64,000 bases of DNA from Musa acuminata AAA Group (Eukaryota > Streptophyta > Magnoliopsida > Zingiberales > Musaceae), in NCBI RefSeq assembly GCF_036884655.1, contig NC_088356.1, positions 18,863,501-18,927,500 of the forward strand, in the 5' to 3' direction. The stretch's first letter is position 1, and the number at the start of each line of letters is the position of its first letter. Of the stretch, positions 24,786 through 36,494 are shown piece by piece. A program made the translations under genes and the position numbers. The notes below the pieces were generated by a model that searched no databases, was not told where the DNA came from, and worked only from the letters and a program-made list of their open reading frames with translations.

Positions 24786-25842
24786 GACAATCAATTGATG
24801 ACGGAGTTAAACGTAACTCCCCCTATCTATATGCCATATTATGAGAAGATAAAACACTTGAATTTCATCATTGAATTCAAGTATAAACCGATAAGCTCTA
24901 ACCGTAGAACTTATCGTTATTCTCATTAAGCATGATGTAAATGCGAAACTTTGATGAAAATCTTTTTCAAGTCGAAAGATAAGAGACAAATTTTACTATG
25001 ACAAGAGATAAAGATTTTCAACTTGAATTGCATGATTATACATTTTAGACATGCATTCAATATGATCAATCAATCTTACAATATTTTCAAGGATTTTGCA
25101 AGGCATATAAGATAATCATCGATCGATCACTTTTCTCAAGGATTTTGCAATTCATATTTTGTCATGCTATTAAGAATGATATAAGTCATCACTTTTCTCC
25201 CCCTTTGTCATCAACAAAAAGGAAAATGAGACTTGAAGCACATATTTTGTCATACAACGATTTTATCATTGAAAATTAAGTATGCAAAAATATTTACGCA
25301 AAGTTCATTTTAGAGGAAAATTCAGCATGCATTCATATTATCTAATCTCTTCTTTCTATGAATAATAGAAATTGTAGATGTATAAGAGAGAGATTGGGAT
25401 AAAAAATTCAAGTAGTAATTTCACGAAGTCAAGATCATAATTCGAATACAAACTCATTCAAATCGTCAAATTCATGAAAATCTCAACATTACTTTTTAAT
25501 CATCACATAAGGCATTTAAATAATTTTTGAAACATAGGAGAATGATGAATTTAAGCATATAATGTTTCAATCAAATTCAAGTCATGAATGCCAATACTTT
25601 CATATTTGTAAGTATCAATTCATGAATGCCAAAAGATATTATTTGTGATTCCAATTTTGCAAGATCAAGATTATGATTTAGATAAAACTTATTTAAATCA
25701 AATTGCTAACTTGAAATTCATAATCAAGTCATCAAAGTCGATTTCGAGATTTCACAACATGTCATATGGAATTTGAAGGAGAATGAGAGATGGAAAGAAG
25801 ATGAAAAACTTTACGGAAAATCCAATCAAACAAGTTTATTGT
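24786..25842 (-). mobile_element. Element E non-coding stretch between pol and PPT
   Basis: About 1.06 kb, AT-rich, only short open frames. A second PPT-like block (complement of TTCTCCCCCTTTGTC) lies at about 25195-25209. No envelope-like gene is seen. Confidence 0.7.
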
Positions 25843-28824
25843 TTAGGGACAATTTAACATACCTAATTCCCTTCTAATGAATTCAAATTGGTCTTCATTC
25901 AAGGCTTTTGTGAATATATCTGCTAATTGATGCTTTGTGTCAATGAATTCTAGAACAACATTATTGTTAAGGACATGATCGCGTATGAAATGATGCCTAA
26001 CGTCGATGTGCTTAGTTCTAGAATGCTGAATTGGATTTTTAGTAAGGCATATGGCACTAGTATTATCGCATTTTATGGGAATATTTTCAAGGTGAATTCT
26101 ATAGTCTTCTAATGTATTTTTCATCCAAATTACTTGTGCACAACATGCACTTGCAGCAATGTATTCGGCTTCCGCCGTAGATAGTGCAACTGAATTTTGT
26201 TTCTTGGAAGTCCAAGAAACAAGTGCATGTCCTAAAAATTGGCATGTTCCGGATGTACTTTTTCTATCTATCCTGCATCCGCCAAAATCGGCATCAGCAT
26301 AAGCTATTAGATCGAATTTTTCAGATTTTGGATACCACAATCCTAAATTTGGAGTTCCTTTAAGATACCTAAATATTCTTTTAACACTCTTAAGATGAGA
26401 TAATTTAGGATTAGATTGAAACCTAGCGCAAAGTCCTACACTAAACATAATATCCGGTCTAGTCGCGGTGAGGTAGAGTAGACTACCTATCATTCCCCTA
26501 TATGTTTTTTGATCGAAATTTTCACCACTTTCATCCATATCTAACTTAGTCGCAGTACTCATAGGGGTGTTTATTGCTTTTGAATTATCCATGTTAAATC
26601 GTTTTAACAATTCTAATGTATATTTAGATTGGTTAAGAAATATACCATCACTAAGTTGTTTGATTTGTAATCCCAAAAAGAAAGTTAATTCACCCATTAA
26701 ACTCATTTCAAATTCAAGACTCATACATTTGGCAAATGATTCACATAGTGATTCATCCGAAGAGCCAAACACAATATCATCAACATAAATTTGCACAATA
26801 AGAAAATTATTTTCAAAATGTTTAATAAACAATGTAGTATCAACCTTGCCTTTGGTAAAATTATTTAAAATAAGAAAGGAACTAAGCCTTTCATACCAAG
26901 CTCTAGGAGCTTGTTTTAAGCCATAGAGAGCTTTAGTCAATTTGAATACATGATTAGGAAGAAGAGAATTTTCAAATCCGGGAGATTGTTCGACAAATAC
27001 TTCTTCGGAAATAAAACCATTCAAGAAAGCACTTTTAACATCCATTTGAAATAGTTTAAAATTATTACTACTAGCATAGGCAAGGAGCATCCTTATGGCT
27101 TCTAATCGAGCCACGGGAGCGAAGGTTTCTTCGTAATCGATAGCTTCTTCTTGGTTGAAACCTTTGGCCACTAATCTAGCCTTGTTTCTAACCACGATAC
27201 CATTTTCGTCTTGCTTGTTTCTAAAGACCCACTTAGTACCTATGACTAAGTGGTCACTTGGTCTAGGAACAAGCTTCCATACCTCATTCCTCTCAAATTG
27301 GTTCAATTCTTCTTGCATTGCAATGATCCAAAAATCATCTTTTAAGGCTTCGTCAATGCATTTAGTTTCAATTTGAGAAAGGAAAGCGGCGTTAGCACAG
27401 AAATTTTTGAAAGAAGAACGAGTTTGAACCCCTTTTGATGTATCTCCTATAATTTGCTCTTTTGGATGAGCATCTACATACTTCCATTCTTTTGGTAAAG
27501 AAATTTCGGAAGAAGATGCATTCAAATGGCTATTTTGAGGAGAGGGTTCATTTAAATTCAAATTATCAAAACCAAGATCATCATCAAAATCATTTTTCTT
27601 TAAATCGGAAATTTCATTAAAAACTACATGAATAGACTCTGCAATTACTAAAGTTCTTTTATTAAAAACCCGAAAAGCTTTAGAAACGGAAGAGTAACCA
27701 AGAAAGATGCCTTCATCGGATTTAGCATCAAATTTTCCTAAAGCATCCCTTTCATTTAAAATAAAGCATTTACAACCAAAAACTTTAAAATAGGAGATGT
27801 TTGGTTTTTTGTTATTCCATAATTCATAGGGAGTTTTGGATAAGGATGGTCTTATTAGGACTCTATTCATGATGTAGCAAGCCGTATTTACGGCTTCGGC
27901 CCAAAAGTACTTAGGTAAACTATGTTCATTCAACATAGTTCTTGCCATTTCTTGTAGGTTTCTATTTTTCCTTTCAACTACTCCATTTTGTTGAGGATTT
28001 CTTGGAGTTGAGAAGTTGTGATTGTACCCATTACTTTCGCAAAAATTTTGAAAGTCACGGTTTTGGAATTCACCACCGTGATCACTCCGAATTGATGAAA
28101 TCATGAAGCCTTTTTCGTTTTGAGTGAGTTTACAAAATTTAGAGAAACACTTGAAGCAATCACTTTTATGAGCTAAGAAATAGGTCCAAGTGTATCTAGA
28201 GTAGTCATCCACAATCACAAAAGCATATTTGCTTCCACCTAGACTTGTTGTATCAATTGGTCCAAATAGGTCCAAATGGATCAATTGTAATGGTCTAGTA
28301 GTGCTAATTTGATTTTTTGGTTTGAAGCTTGTTTTTATTTGTTTGCCTAGTTGACATGCATCGCATACTTTGTCCTTAATAAACTTTATATTTGGAATTC
28401 CTCGTACTAATTCTTGAGATGAGATCTTAGATATTGTTTTCATGCTTGCATGGCCTAATCTCCTATGCCAAATCCAAGCATCATCATTTATGACGGAGAA
28501 GCACATTTCATTACTTAGTTCATCAAGATTGATGGTATAGACATTATTTTGTTTTAAAGCAATCATAGTCATGTTATGATTTGGTTTTTCAATAATGCAC
28601 ATATTTGATTCAAATCTAACGATGTAACCTTTATCGCATAGTTGACTAATACTCAAGAGATTATGTTTCAATCCATCAACTAGTAAGACATCATCAATGG
28701 AAAAATTAAATTTGTTACCAATAGTTCCCTTGCCAATGATTTTGCCCTTGTTGTTGTCTCCGAAGGTAACGTACCCTTCTTCTTTGCTAGTGAGCATAGA
28801 GAAATGAGATGGATCTCCAGTCAT
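25843..28824 (-). CDS. pol: Pol polyprotein of element E (protease C-terminal part, integrase, reverse transcriptase, RNase H)
   Basis: 993 codons open from the ATG at 28824. Residues 1-70 are the rest of the aspartic protease ([19 protein letters not shown]); its catalytic DSG triplet lies just upstream, 3' of an in-frame TGA. A GAG-pre-integrase HHCC zinc finger follows (H120, H125, C154, C157). The integrase core has D185, D248 and E284 with 35 residues between the last two (DD35E) and the copia signature LDLFGPI. Reverse transcriptase runs from about 514 ([10 protein letters not shown]) with D595 in [12 protein letters not shown] and YVDD at 680-683. RNase H follows from about 838 ([18 protein letters not shown], then CDNTSAI). 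Domain order and motifs identify Ty1/copia, close to SIRE/Maximus. The enzymes would copy RNA and insert cDNA for E and plausibly for the gag-only relatives. The given ATG is simply the first in the open stretch; translation would normally come from a gag-pol fusion. Confidence 0.95.
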   Translation of the reverse strand: MTGDPSHFSMLTSKEEGYVTFGDNNKGKIIGKGTIGNKFNFSIDDVLLVDGLKHNLLSISQLCDKGYIVRFESNMCIIEKPNHNMTMIALKQNNVYTINLDELSNEMCFSVINDDAWIWHRRLGHASMKTISKISSQELVRGIPNIKFIKDKVCDACQLGKQIKTSFKPKNQISTTRPLQLIHLDLFGPIDTTSLGGSKYAFVIVDDYSRYTWTYFLAHKSDCFKCFSKFCKLTQNEKGFMISSIRSDHGGEFQNRDFQNFCESNGYNHNFSTPRNPQQNGVVERKNRNLQEMARTMLNEHSLPKYFWAEAVNTACYIMNRVLIRPSLSKTPYELWNNKKPNISYFKVFGCKCFILNERDALGKFDAKSDEGIFLGYSSVSKAFRVFNKRTLVIAESIHVVFNEISDLKKNDFDDDLGFDNLNLNEPSPQNSHLNASSSEISLPKEWKYVDAHPKEQIIGDTSKGVQTRSSFKNFCANAAFLSQIETKCIDEALKDDFWIIAMQEELNQFERNEVWKLVPRPSDHLVIGTKWVFRNKQDENGIVVRNKARLVAKGFNQEEAIDYEETFAPVARLEAIRMLLAYASSNNFKLFQMDVKSAFLNGFISEEVFVEQSPGFENSLLPNHVFKLTKALYGLKQAPRAWYERLSSFLILNNFTKGKVDTTLFIKHFENNFLIVQIYVDDIVFGSSDESLCESFAKCMSLEFEMSLMGELTFFLGLQIKQLSDGIFLNQSKYTLELLKRFNMDNSKAINTPMSTATKLDMDESGENFDQKTYRGMIGSLLYLTATRPDIMFSVGLCARFQSNPKLSHLKSVKRIFRYLKGTPNLGLWYPKSEKFDLIAYADADFGGCRIDRKSTSGTCQFLGHALVSWTSKKQNSVALSTAEAEYIAASACCAQVIWMKNTLEDYRIHLENIPIKCDNTSAICLTKNPIQHSRTKHIDVRHHFIRDHVLNNNVVLEFIDTKHQLADIFTKALNEDQFEFIRRELGMLNCP

Positions 28825-28881
28825 ATGTCTTGAGCATCCACTATCGAGATATCATCTCTTGCTCCTAGCTTGTGGGTTTGT
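28825..28881 (-). pseudogene. Gag-protease junction of element E with in-frame stops
   Basis: Gag and pol are in the same frame. Between them are the gag stop TAG (28882-28884) and a TGA at 28852-28854, with the protease active-site DSG coded just downstream ([10 protein letters not shown]). Both stops could arise from one G/C-to-A/T transition each. The TGA sits directly before the conserved YLDSG, where copia elements are usually open. So at least the second stop is damage rather than a normal end. Confidence 0.75.
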
Positions 28882-30435
28882 CTACAAAAGAGGATGATTT
28901 TTAGGTACCCATTTGATTTTGGGTGCCTCAAAAATTGACCCACTAACTTTGTTATTTATGATTGAATTCTTTATAGTTCCTTTAGGAACCCATATTAATT
29001 TTTGTGAACTAATTTTCCTAAATGGGTATTTGTAGGCAATATGTCCGGATTTGCAACAAAAGTTGCATTTCATATAAGAGGAAACATGTAATGTAGGTCC
29101 TTTTATGAAAGTGGTAGGATTTTGATGTAATCCTTTTACAAATCCAATTACATTTCTATTTGCGATGTGACCCTTGTGTGCAAGGATCATATCTAATCCT
29201 TTGCTACCAACCTTAAACTTGTTTAAGGTTTCCTTAAGAAGCAAATTTTCATATTTTATTGCTTCTAAGTGCTCACACTTAGAGCATGGAGGAGTTTGAA
29301 GACTATCAAACTTATCTTGTAGCAAAGCATGCTCTTTCTTTAAGATACTTAACTTCTTGCTAACAGTTCTACATTCATCAAATAATTCATGAAAAGCGAT
29401 AGATAGTTCTTCAAAAGATAAATCTTCATTAAATAAATCACATACCTCTTCTCCTAACGCCATTAGCGCGTAATGAGCAACTTGCTCGGTGTTGGACTCC
29501 TCTTCTTCGGATGCGCTTGAATCATCCCACGTTGCCTTGAACGCCTTCTTCTTCGATGTTCTCTTTTTGGCTTGAGGACAATCGTTCTTGTAGTGTCCCG
29601 GTTTTTTGCATTCATAGCAAATCACTTGGTCCTTCTTTTGTTCAAATTTGTTTTTAAATTTATTCTTTCTTAAGTATTTCTTAAATTTTTGAGTCAAAAG
29701 TGCAATGTCATTATCACTGTCCTCATCACTTGATGTTCCTTTCAAGTGGTCTTCTTGTGATTTGAGTGCCATATCCTTCCTGTTCTTTGGAAGGGGGTTC
29801 TCGAGCTCGTCATGAGCTTGACATGTCATTTCGTAGGTCATTAGAGACCCAATGAGTTCTTCAAGAGGGAATGCTTTAAGGTCTTTGGCCTCTTGAATGG
29901 CCGTAACTTTTGGATCCCAACTTTTAGGGAGGGATCTTAAGATTTTAGTTACTAGTTCAAAGTTAGTAAAATCTTTACCAAGAGCTTTGAGTCCATTGAT
30001 GACATCCGTAAACCGGGTGTACATGTCTCCGATGGACTCACTTGGTTTCATTCGGAAAAGTTCGTAAGAGTGCACAAGGATGTTGATTTTGGACTCTTTC
30101 ACTCGGCTAGTGCCTTCATGAGTGACCTCAAGAGTTCTCCAAATATCAAAAGCCGAATCACACATTGAAACACGATTAAATTCGTTTTTGTCTAGTGCAC
30201 AAAACAAGGCATTCATAGCCTTTGCATTTAAAGCAAAAACCTTCTTCTCCGATTCATCCCATTCGCTCATCGGAAGAGAAGATTTTTGAAATCCATTCTC
30301 GACAATAGACCAAAGCTCAAAGTCCATAGAAATGAGGAAGATTCTCATGCGAGTCTTCCAATATGTGTAATCCGACCCATTAAACAAAGGTGGTCGTGCA
30401 ATAGAATGACCCTCTTGCATGCCGGAGTAAGCCAT
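28882..30435 (-). CDS. gag: Gag polyprotein of element E
   Basis: 517 codons, ATG at 30435, 38 bases after the PBS. Residues ~15-230 form the copia capsid (DUF4219/UBN2-like: FNGSDYTYWKTRM, ALDKNEFNRVS, DIWRTLEVTHEGTSRVKES, DMYTRFTDVINGLKALG). An acidic stretch lies around 233-243. A CX2CX4HX4C zinc knuckle is at C273, C276, H281, C286. A likely coiled-coil segment lies at ~340-410. A second knuckle at C457, C460, H465 has Tyr470 where the last cysteine is expected. Gag packages element RNA into particles. This is the only gag in the window with a nucleocapsid part; the shorter gags match its first ~250 residues plus a divergent tail. Confidence 0.95.
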   Translation of the reverse strand: MAYSGMQEGHSIARPPLFNGSDYTYWKTRMRIFLISMDFELWSIVENGFQKSSLPMSEWDESEKKVFALNAKAMNALFCALDKNEFNRVSMCDSAFDIWRTLEVTHEGTSRVKESKINILVHSYELFRMKPSESIGDMYTRFTDVINGLKALGKDFTNFELVTKILRSLPKSWDPKVTAIQEAKDLKAFPLEELIGSLMTYEMTCQAHDELENPLPKNRKDMALKSQEDHLKGTSSDEDSDNDIALLTQKFKKYLRKNKFKNKFEQKKDQVICYECKKPGHYKNDCPQAKKRTSKKKAFKATWDDSSASEEEESNTEQVAHYALMALGEEVCDLFNEDLSFEELSIAFHELFDECRTVSKKLSILKKEHALLQDKFDSLQTPPCSKCEHLEAIKYENLLLKETLNKFKVGSKGLDMILAHKGHIANRNVIGFVKGLHQNPTTFIKGPTLHVSSYMKCNFCCKSGHIAYKYPFRKISSQKLIWVPKGTIKNSIINNKVSGSIFEAPKIKWVPKNHPLL

Positions 30436-30473
30436 CTCTCTTGAGTATTAAACCAAATATGAGAGATAACCTT

Positions 30474-30485
30474 GCTCTGATACCA
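30474..30485 (-). other. Primer-binding site of element E (initiator tRNA-Met)
   Basis: GCTCTGATACCA on the + strand, perfect match to the 3' end complement of plant initiator tRNA-Met, two bases (30486-30487) from the LTR. Confidence 0.9.
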
Positions 30486-30990
30486 CTTGTTAGGATCGGA
30501 GCGGCAATAAGAGGGGGGGGGGTGAATTAGTGCAGCGGATTAAAACTTTGATTTTTAATAAAAATCTTTCGTACGTTAAGAACGAAACTTGAGAAATTTA
30601 ACTTGAAGGCGTATTCTTAAAGTTGCGCAGCAAGAGTAATGAGGAACTAAAGCAGTAAGAAGATTTGCAGTAATGTAAATGACAATAATAAAAAGCAAAC
30701 CAGAGATTACGCCGATTTTTAGAGTGGTTCGGTCAAATGACCTACTCCACTTGCGAGGCCCCTCTTCGATGAGACTCCCACCTTCCACTAGCAAGTCTCT
30801 TGAAATGGAAGGGTAAACACCCCTCTTACAACCTTTTACAAGCAGCTCAACCTCTTACAAATTTTCAATAAGAAAGGAGGAGGAGAACTCTCTAGCAAAT
30901 TGAAAACAAGACTTGCTAAGACTTTCTAAGACTTTTCTCTCAATCAAAAATGCTTCTCAAAAGTTGTAACCTCAGCTGAGATTTGAGGGG

Positions 30991-30998
30991 TATTTATA
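30991..30998 (-). promoter_or_regulatory. TATA box of element E 5' LTR
   Basis: TATAAATA on the element strand, in the context GGCCTATAAATACCCC that recurs in the LTRs of this window, just downstream of the palindrome array. Transcription would start about 30 bases further, near 30960 (inferred). Confidence 0.7.
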
Positions 30999-31062
30999 GG
31001 CCTCAATAGGATTCAAATTTTGGGCTCCAAAATTTGAATTTTCTTAGGGTTTCCGGTGCTGG

Positions 31063-31203
31063 AGGTGCCACCGCCCAACCAGGCGGTGCCACCGCCCAGC
31101 GCTCGGGTGCTGGACGGTGCAACCGCCCAGCCAAGGAGGTGTCACCGCCCAGCTCTCGGGTGCTGGGCGGTGCCACCGCCCAGCTAGGCGGTGCCACCGC
31201 CTA
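31063..31203. repeat. GGCGGTGCCACCGCC palindrome array in element E U3
   Basis: At least four copies of the near-perfect palindrome GGCGGTGCCACCGCC or GGCGGTGCAACCGCC, spaced by CAGCTCTCGGGTGCTG-like text, lie immediately upstream of the TATA box. The partner array is at 24054-24195. Confidence 0.85.
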
Positions 31204-31773
31204 CAGTGTTTTCAGCCCAACTACAGTGTTTTCAGCCACTAGTTGGGCTTCAATCTTGGCTCTCTAGTTCGCTGGTTTAGCTTAATTTTTAGCCTAAACC
31301 AACTCTGACTTTGGGCCCAGTTGGCCCCTAACCAGGATATAGGATTATCTCTTAATCCTAATCCTAATTACAAGTGGACTACATAACCAAAACACATCCT
31401 AAGCAAATTTTCAACCGCGAACGTCGAGTCTTGTTCCGGTGAGCTTTCCGACGAACTTCTTCCGACGGACTCCCTGCAAGCTCCCAATCTTTGTGATGAC
31501 TTTTAACGAGTAGCCGAGCCTTCTCGGTGATCTCCGCGAGCCTCCGACGATTTCTTCGGTGAACTTCCGACACGTTCCCGATTTCTTCTCGGATGGTTCC
31601 GGCAGCATCTCTGATGATTCTTCGGTCTCTTAAACGTCCATCGAGCTCGACTCCGGTATCCTTGCTTTATGTTTTCTGGTTATCGTAGTTAATCCTGCAT
31701 ACTTAACTCAATAATATGGATTAGATCAATTAACCCACCAATTGATTATATCATCAAAATCCGAGATTCAACA

Positions 31774-32244
31774 TTTAAAAGTAAGAAAATGCTGTAGTAA
31801 TCACTTAAGAGATCCCCTCCTCTAATTTTAAGTTTAGAATCATGTTTAGAGAGGAGTGAGTGCTTGTAAAAGGTTAGCTCCTAAACTTGTAAAAATGAGA
31901 AGAGGGGTGTAAAAGGGTAGTTGGTCTTTGCCCATTGAAGAAAGACCGATAGTGGATGCCGGTGGGCTCGACGAAGGAGGAATCGGGAGTGGATGTAAGT
32001 CACGACGACCAAACCACTATAAAAATATGGTTTGCATTTCTTTTGAATAATTTACTTCTATAGCAAACTACCTCTCCTCCTTACCTTGCTTTCACTACGC
32101 TTACGCACTCATACGTTTCAAGTTAAATATATTTTTAAAACAGGTTTAATTGAAATGAAAGTTTTTTAAACCAACACGATTTTATCCGCTGCATTAATTT
32201 ACACCCCTGCCCCCCCTCCTCTTAGTGTTAACTCGTTCCTCACA
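31774..32244 (+). mobile_element. Element F 5' LTR, part 3
   Basis: R-U5 part of F's left LTR after E. It starts with TSD copy TTTAA and ends CTCTTAGTG..TTCCTCACA, then the PBS. It matches the intact counterpart at 45255-45722. Confidence 0.85.
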
Positions 32245-32246
32245 GT

Positions 32247-32258
32247 TGGTATCAGAGC
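32247..32258 (+). other. Primer-binding site of element F (initiator tRNA-Met)
   Basis: TGGTATCAGAGC, two bases after the LTR end CTCACA. It is followed by CTCGTAATTTCTC as in other copies. Confidence 0.85.
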
Positions 32259-32294
32259 CTCGTAATTTCTCATTTGGTTTAACACTTAAGAGAA

Positions 32295-33257
32295 ATGGCT
32301 CTTTTCAACTTTCAAGAGAGTCACTCTCTCATTCGTCCTCCTATAATCAATGGGACGGACTACACACAACACATATTGGAAAACTAAAATTAGAGTTTTT
32401 TTGCTTTCTTTGGATTTGAATTTATGAAATATTGTCTAAAGTAGTTTTGAAAGGTCTTCTCTTCCAATAAACCATTGGAATGATTTGCGGAAGAAGATTT
32501 TTTCTTTAAATGCTAGAGTTATGAATGCTTTATTTTGTGCTTTAGATAAAAATGAATTCAATCGGGTTTCTACTTACAAAATGGCTTTTGACATTTAGCA
32601 CACACTTGAAATTACATACAAAGGCACTAGTAGAGTTAAAGACTCTAAAATTAATTTTTTGATGCATAATTTTGAGTTGTTTTATATGAAACTAAGCGAA
32701 ACTATTGTTGATATATACACCCAGTTTACGGATGTTGTCAATAGTTTAAAAGCACTTGGTAAATTTTTTTTGAATTTTGAACTTGTTAATAAAGTTTTAC
32801 GTTCACTTTCTAAAAATTGGGATTCTAAAGTAACGGCAATACAAGAATCAAAGAACTTGAATCATTTTCTCATTGAAGAACTGATTAAGTCTTTAATGAC
32901 CTATAAAATAAATTGTATGGAACAAAACAAACTTGATAACAATCTTCCAAAGAACAGGAAGGATTTTGCATTTAGAACAAAAGAAGACCACTCGAGCGAA
33001 AGCTCAAGTGATGGTAAACTTGAACTTCTCACTATAAAATTTAAAAAGTTCATGAAACAAGAATTAAAGAATAAAAATAAACTTAAAAAGAATGCAACTA
33101 CTTACTATGAACGCAAGAAGAAGGAAGCACTTGGGACGAATCAAGCTCATCCGAAGACGAGGAGAAAACCAACAAAGGCGAGGTGGCAAACTACGCTTTA
33201 ACGGCTTTCTACAACGAGGTAATCAATATCCCCTTAGTTTACTTTGAAATTACTTGA
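32295..33257 (+). pseudogene. Broken gag of element F
   Basis: ATG at 32295 in the usual context (GAGAAATGGCTCTT). The capsid part holds several stops and small indels before 32640. The 32659-33201 stretch then reads LSETIVDIYTQFTDVVNSLKAL.., LRSLSKNWDSKVTAIQ and a Ser/Asp stretch, and shifts frame at the basic stretch. The tail IPLVYFEIT can be read to TGA at 33255-33257. No knuckle, no pol. Confidence 0.75.
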
Positions 33258-35438
33258 TGTTCTTCATGAGTTATTTTTAATTTATTTTAAAAAAATTATA
33301 TAATTTTTTTTTAATTGCATGTTTAATGATGTAAAGAAAACGTTAAAAGTTTTAGGATTATGCTTATCTTTCTAATAATTTTGAAAAAGATCATGACAAT
33401 TGCATGTCTTATGATAATGCAATAAAATGTTAGATATAAATCTAATGCTTGTATACCTAAAAATATTAATTCTATGTATGTTTTAAAGAACCAATAATGA
33501 GTATCTTGATGATTTCCATATTGTTTTTCGATGACGATACATGGCTTTTGTATGGAAGGCTTGATGATTTTTGTGATGAATCTTGTCTTTGGTTTTCGAT
33601 TTTAAACATGACATATAGTTTTGTCATAAGAACAAATATTTGGGCATGATAATATAAAGTCACTCACACAAATTGAAACTAAAGAAGTTTAGATATCTTT
33701 AAGAATCATTCAACATTATGTTCAACGAAACCATGCTTGATGTTTTAATGAAAATGTAATAATGATTTGAAATCATGATTAATGAGTTTATATTTTGAAA
33801 TTATGCATGATGATTCTTGTGATTTATGGATTATCAATCTTTGTCGTAATAAAAGTTTTTCTTCAGTTTTAAATATTGATGCATGTTTTTTATTTGGCAT
33901 AAATGAAAAAGGTATGCTTCTATGAAATAAATCACATGAATTAAAACAACTAAAAAGAGGAAAGCATTTTTCTTGAAAAATTTTTTTTCTCTATCTTATT
34001 GATTTTTTCACTAAGAGATTGATAAAGTTACTTGTGTCATTTTAAATCTCTAGAAATGATTTTGAGTTGATGATTTGAATTTGAATGAATTTTTATCTTG
34101 ATTTTTTAAGAATTATAACTTGAGATTTCTTATGCATGAATCAAGATATTATATCATTTGATCTCTTATATCTCTTTTTGTCATTTACTAAAAAGAATAT
34201 CTCTTTCGGAATTCATAACTTCAAATTTCTTTTGAACATCTTTTACTATTTGATCTCCTATGATTCTACTTGCTATATATTAAAAGTAAGCATTATTGAA
34301 ATCATGATCTTGAATTCTTGGATTCAAAACTTGATATTTTCCTTATGTGAATCAAGATCCCTCACTTTTTATTCTCGAATGATTTCTTACATTTTATTAA
34401 AGAGAATATTTGTCCAAATGAATCATAATGTTTCCTTGATTAATTTTTCTCACAACTTAAGATGATGTGCTTTGATGTTTGGAACATTGTATACATAAAT
34501 TGATTTTTCTTTCATGTTTCGAGACTCCCTTGTTTTCATGAAGTATAACTCATCACCAAATTATTTTTTCTTGTTATTCTTTATGTGATGATTTGAAAAT
34601 TAATGGAAAGGAGGAGAAAATAAATGATGAATGCTTAGTATCATGATCAAAATATTGATAAATGCTTAAAAAATTTTAATGACTTAGCATCATGAATATT
34701 ATGCCCAAAATGACGTATCATGAATGCTTGAGTCTCATGTATGATAAGTCCATAGTAATGATTGATATTTTGGTATCATGCATGAAGGATGAAATATAAG
34801 GTGTTGAAATAGTGCATGTTTTTAATGATGCACAAACATATTGAAATAAGAATGATACTTTATCTTTGTCATAATTTGAAAATTGATGTAAAAGGAAATG
34901 AATTACACCATTATTTTATTATACCCCTCTTTTTGCCAATAACAAAAAGGGAGAAAGAATTGCTAGTATGCACATCTCAAAAGAAAAAGATTTGCTAGCA
35001 TGCACATCACAAAGAAAAGCAAAACTTGCTAGTTTACATGATGTAAAACTTGATAGAATTGCTAGCTTGTTATCTAAAGAGAAGCAAAAGTTGCTAGTTC
35101 GCATGATGTAAAACTTGCTAAAATTCTAAATTTTTACAAACTGCAAGGAGTAGAACTTGCTATCCTAAACATCACCGAAAATTTGCATGTTGTAAAGTGA
35201 TGAAAAATTTGCCAGCTTATATGTTGTAAAACTTGCATATCTCTAAAAACTTATTGCTCGGATGTTGCACTTCTTCATTTTGTTGATGACAAAGGGGGAG
35301 AAGTATGATGATGTTATGCATGCTTTTATGATGATATTTTTTTTTTAATTCAAGATTTCTATCAATATGGCATATTGATAGGGGGAGTTAAGGTTAACTC
35401 TGTCATCAATTAGTTGACATCATCAAAAAGGGGGAGAT
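33258..35438 (+). mobile_element. AT-rich non-coding interior and PPT of element F
   Basis: About 2.2 kb without a credible gene. GCTAGC-type degenerate repeats at about 34930-35280. A PPT-like GACAAAGGGGGAGAAG is at about 35289-35304. The terminal PPT AAAAAGGGGGAGAT ends at 35438 directly before the 3' LTR. Confidence 0.7.
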
Positions 35439-35640
35439 AATTGAATCTGGGAATTTGATGATGAAACCAATTGATAGTGTTTATCTGATCTGCATTTTGA
35501 GTGATGCAGGAAGCTTCGATCAGGGAGAGACAATTAAAACAGGAAGAATCATGTTGGGTCGGAGAGAAACATGTCAGAAGATTGGACGTCGAGCCGGAGG
35601 ATCGGTTGATGTATCGACAAAAGGCCTCGGGCCATGGGTT
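35439..35640 (+). mobile_element. Element F 3' LTR, part 1
   Basis: Starts AATTGAATCTGGG, a decayed TGTTGAATC, right after the PPT. It is interrupted by H after GGGTT (35636-35640). Confidence 0.8.
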
Positions 35641-36494
35641 TGTTGAATCTCGTATTTTGATGATGAAACTACTTGATATATGATTTAATATGCGTTTTGA
35701 GTGACGCAGGATGCTTTGATCAGGATGAGACAATTAAAGCAGGAAAATCATGTTGTGCCGGAGGAACATGTCAGAAGATTGGACGTCGGGCCGATGGATC
35801 GGTCGACGTATCGACAGAAGGCTTCGGGTCGTGGACTCGGGCATCGGGCCAAGAAGAGCGGGTATTGTGCCAAGGATATCGGAGTTGCGGAGCCAACAGG
35901 CCGATTGGGCAATAGGTTGCAGGAAAGGACGATGCGCCGAAGAATCGGACGAAGCGTCGAGGGACCAATGACATGCCGGACAACTTGGTTAATTGCTTAG
36001 GATTAATTGTCTCGATCGAAGTTTTTGTTTTTGTGTGTGCAGGATTAACTACGATGAAAGTTAGACAAGCAGCGGGAGTTGCGCCGGAGTCAAGTTCATG
36101 ATCACATTGGGAGTTCGAGAGTTCGACGGAAGTTCGGACGGTCGTCAGAGGTTCTGCGAGAACAGATCCGAGAAGTCCAGAAGCTTGCCAAGCGAAGCTC
36201 GTCGGAACTTGCCAAGTGGATCGTCGCAAAGTCCAGGAGTTTGCCGGAAGTCCGCAGGAGCATCACCGAGGGTTCATCGGATGATCGACGGAAGTTCGCC
36301 GGAAACTCGCCGGAAGAAGCGATTGACGCACCGAAGCAAAGCTGCAGAAATTGTCTTAGATCTAATCGTAGTTAGCACGTTGATTAAGTTGGAAAATGGG
36401 AGATGATCCCATTAACTTAATCTTGGGCCAATTGGGCCCGAATTCGGACTGGTTTGGGCTAAGTTTGGAGCCCAACCAGTGATCTGGAATAGTG

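Larger units (their letters stand above)
23481..31773 (-). mobile_element. Element E: Ty1/copia SIRE/Maximus-type retrotransposon with gag and pol
   Basis: 8293 bp, perfect TSD TTTAA (23476-23480, 31774-31778), inserted in F's 5' LTR. LTRs are 23481-24765 and 30488-31773, with only about a dozen visible differences in ~1285 bp, so this is a recent insertion. Order on the minus strand: LTR, PBS, gag, protease-integrase-RT-RNase H (the copia order), ~1 kb non-coding, PPT, LTR. There is no envelope-like third frame, although some SIRE elements carry one. Two in-frame stops between gag and pol probably inactivate this copy. It is the only element here with enzymes. Confidence 0.95.
30488..31773 (-). 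mobile_element. Element E 5' LTR
   Basis: 1286 bp, paired with 23481-24765. It would hold the promoter of E (TATTTATA at 30991-30998). The right flank is TTTAA, the second TSD copy. Confidence 0.95.

Noticed and set aside
24786..25842. Envelope-like third gene of SIRE elements
   Set aside because: Only short open frames, no transmembrane-type stretch of useful length and no continuity with pol.
26567..27376. Plus-strand open frames inside the E pol region
   Set aside because: They are antisense readings of the RT and integrase coding sequence; the minus-strand frame has all catalytic motifs.
35673..36406. Overlapping open frames of 73-102 codons repeated in several LTRs (also 41820-42553, 3711-4481, 12671-13440)
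   Set aside because: They lie on both strands of the same U3 DNA, recur only because the LTR recurs, start at different ATGs in each copy and show no domain. They are not supported as genes.
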